This document shows positions 62,832-64,000 of a DNA stretch of 64,000 nt, piece by piece. Made by a program: the position numbers and the translations under genes. Within the stretch, counting starts at the first letter, position 1. Every line of letters starts with the position of its first letter. The notes under the pieces are model-generated. The model was not told the origin of the DNA, did not search any database, and worked only from the letters and a program-made list of their open reading frames with translations. Source of the DNA: Rudaeicoccus suwonensis (GTDB lineage Bacteria; Actinomycetota; Actinomycetes; Actinomycetales; Dermatophilaceae); assembly GCF_007829035.1 (NCBI RefSeq), contig NZ_VIVQ01000001.1:1550001-1614000 (forward strand), given 5' to 3'.

Positions 62832-64000
62832 GACGCCGTCCCGCCGGCCGCAGCGGTCCTCTTGGCCGTCGCTGTGCGGGGCGTGGCCTTCGTGGCTGCG
62901 GTCCGCGTTGCGGTGGCCTTCTTCGTCGCCTTCTTGGCGGTCGTCTTCTTGGCGGTCGCCTTCTTCGCGGTCGCCTTCTTCGCGGTCGCCTTCTTCGCCG
63001 TCGCCTTCCCGGCCGCCGAACTGCTCGAACCACCCGACCCAGCGTCACGCGCCGCCTGTTTGTCGGCTTCGGATTCACCCGGTGCGCCCGCCGGCGGCGA
63101 CATCTTCTCCAGCGTCCGCGCACTGACTCCGCGTTGCGCAGCCTTGGCCGCGGCACGCTTGGCTCTGCTCGGCGACGGTGCGCTGCCGTTCGCGACGGCC
63201 TCGGTGGCCGTCTTGCCGGAGTTGATCACCAGCGGCATACCGCGCACGAGCGCCTCGCGGTAGACCTCGTCCTTGTCCAACCGGCGCAACTCCTCGCTGA
63301 GTGACTCCGCTGTGCCGGGACGCGTGAGATCGAGCCGGCGGGTCGGCTGGCCGGGTTGGGTGAGCGTGGCGGACCCACCGGTGCGCACCAGGTCGATTGG
63401 ACCGGAGGCGCGCTCCATGCGCACGCTGACCAAACCGACACCCGGCTTGGCCTTGGTGCGGCGCACCGGGCACTTCAGCCGGACCGCGAGCCAACCGGCG
63501 AGCAGGTCGGTGCTTGCCGAATCCGTGGCACCCGTCACGGTGACCGCGGTCACCGACTCGTAGGGCGGTTGGTCGAGCGCTGTCGCCAGCAAGGCACGCC
63601 ATCGGGTGGTGCGTGCCCATGCCATGTCGGAGTCGCCGTTGGCGTACTCCTCGCGACGCTTGCGCAGCTCCTTGCGCGGGTCCTTCGACAGCGAGGCATC
63701 GGTGATCCGGCGGGTCGCGATCTTGCCGATGGCCGAACCGGCGACGTCATTCGCGTGCACCGGCCACCAGGCCACCACAGGGGAGTCCGCAGCCAGCAGC
63801 GGGGTCACGACACTCGCGCCGTGCGCGGCCAACTCGCCATACAGCCGCAGCACGACGATCTCGGCGACACCGGCGTCCCCGCCGATGCGCACCTGTGCGT
63901 CCATCCGGGTCGCGCCGCGGGCGTTGCTGCGTACGAGCGCGATGATCCGGCTGGGGTGCTGACGGCTGGCCTGGGTGGCGGCCTTCAATGCCTCCTCGGC
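62828..64000 (-). CDS. opcA: glucose-6-phosphate dehydrogenase assembly protein OpcA (5' end beyond window)
   Basis: The last 390 residues are present; the frame is open at base 64000 and continues upstream. IIALVRSNARGATRMDAQVRIGGDAGVAEIVVLRLYGELAAHGASVVTPLLAADSPVVAWWP is the OpcA core. It helps assemble or redox-activate Zwf in actinobacteria and cyanobacteria. After about residue 270 of this fragment comes a long basic extension, including imperfect ATAKK pentapeptide repeats encoded by a ~15-bp tandem repeat near 62936-63003. Such a histone H1-like tail is unusual for OpcA and resembles the tail on UvrA in this window. Confidence 0.9.
   Translation of the reverse strand, partial: AEEALKAATQASRQHPSRIIALVRSNARGATRMDAQVRIGGDAGVAEIVVLRLYGELAAHGASVVTPLLAADSPVVAWWPVHANDVAGSAIGKIATRRITDASLSKDPRKELRKRREEYANGDSDMAWARTTRWRALLATALDQPPYESVTAVTVTGATDSASTDLLAGWLAVRLKCPVRRTKAKPGVGLVSVRMERASGPIDLVRTGGSATLTQPGQPTRRLDLTRPGTAESLSEELRRLDKDEVYREALVRGMPLVINSGKTATEAVANGSAPSPSRAKRAAAKAAQRGVSARTLEKMSPPAGAPGESEADKQAARDAGSGGSSSSAAGKATAKKATAKKATAKKATAKKTTAKKATKKATATRTAATKATPRTATAKRTAAAGGTAS
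62936..63003 (-). repeat. 15-bp tandem repeat encoding Lys/Ala pentapeptides
   Basis: About five imperfect copies of a 15-bp unit (plus-strand form GCGGTCGCCTTCTTC) encode the ATAKK repeats of the OpcA tail. The variation is mostly in single bases. Confidence 0.8.

Overview
This 64 kb window comes from a high-GC actinobacterium. WhiA, RbpA, an actinobacterial-type RapZ, a CoaE-GrpB fusion, OpcA, AftD and a DUF2613 protein all point that way. A member of Micrococcales (Dermacoccaceae or Intrasporangiaceae relatives) is my best guess, but that is inference only. I see no rRNA, tRNA, CRISPR array or complete insertion sequence.

Layout. (1) 0.2-20.5 kb is a cell-envelope glycan locus: two large AftD-type GT-C membrane arabinosyltransferase homologues, a third polytopic GT-C-like protein, GT2 and GT4 glycosyltransferases, two methyltransferases, an OafA-type acyltransferase, the heptose trio HddA-GmhA-GmhB, a DUF3068 membrane protein and a UDP-glucuronate decarboxylase. 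(2) 20.6-24.7 kb holds a methyltransferase, rpsA with a clear promoter and terminator, and coaE. (3) 24.8-30.4 kb is a carbohydrate ABC importer of the Ugp/Msm type followed by a ClC channel. (4) 30.4-32.3 kb is a marR-MFS efflux pair. (5) 32.4-35.5 kb is an NAD salvage operon, prs-nadV-nrtR. (6) 35.5-45.8 kb is mixed housekeeping: a CHAP amidase, lipoate ligase, SDR, a frameshifted ThrE exporter gene, uvrB, and a translationally coupled run GH15-MBL-NlpC/P60-EamA. (7) 45.9-58.8 kb is a core block: uvrA, a Rieske lipoprotein, uvrC-rapZ-yvcK-whiA, gap-pgk-tpiA, secG and rbpA. (8) 58.8-62.1 kb is an accessory block with XRE and MarR regulators, CMD and cupin genes, a broken aldo/keto reductase and two small ORFs. 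It separates rbpA from pgl-opcA (62.1-64 kb). opcA runs off the right edge.

The strongest unexplained signal is not a gene. A degenerate octamer, GTATGNCG (reverse complement CGNCATAC), occurs by hand count roughly fifty times on each strand, about one copy per 600 bp. It appears in all reading frames and between genes, although other TA-containing pentamers of equal composition are rare. It is absent from the 3.7 kb accessory block at 58.8-62.5 kb. A second recurring architecture is a TANNNT -10 box placed 6 or 7 nt before a start codon, suggesting leaderless mRNAs for about ten genes.

How the genes work together. The first 20 kb can supply activated pentose and heptose precursors (UXS, HddA/GmhA/GmhB), transfer them (GT2, GT4, GT-C/AftD) and decorate the product (acyltransferase, methyltransferases). 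UvrA, UvrB and UvrC together make the complete excision nuclease. The gap-pgk-tpiA set with pgl and opcA links lower glycolysis to the oxidative pentose phosphate pathway. Prs feeds PRPP to NadV under likely NrtR control.
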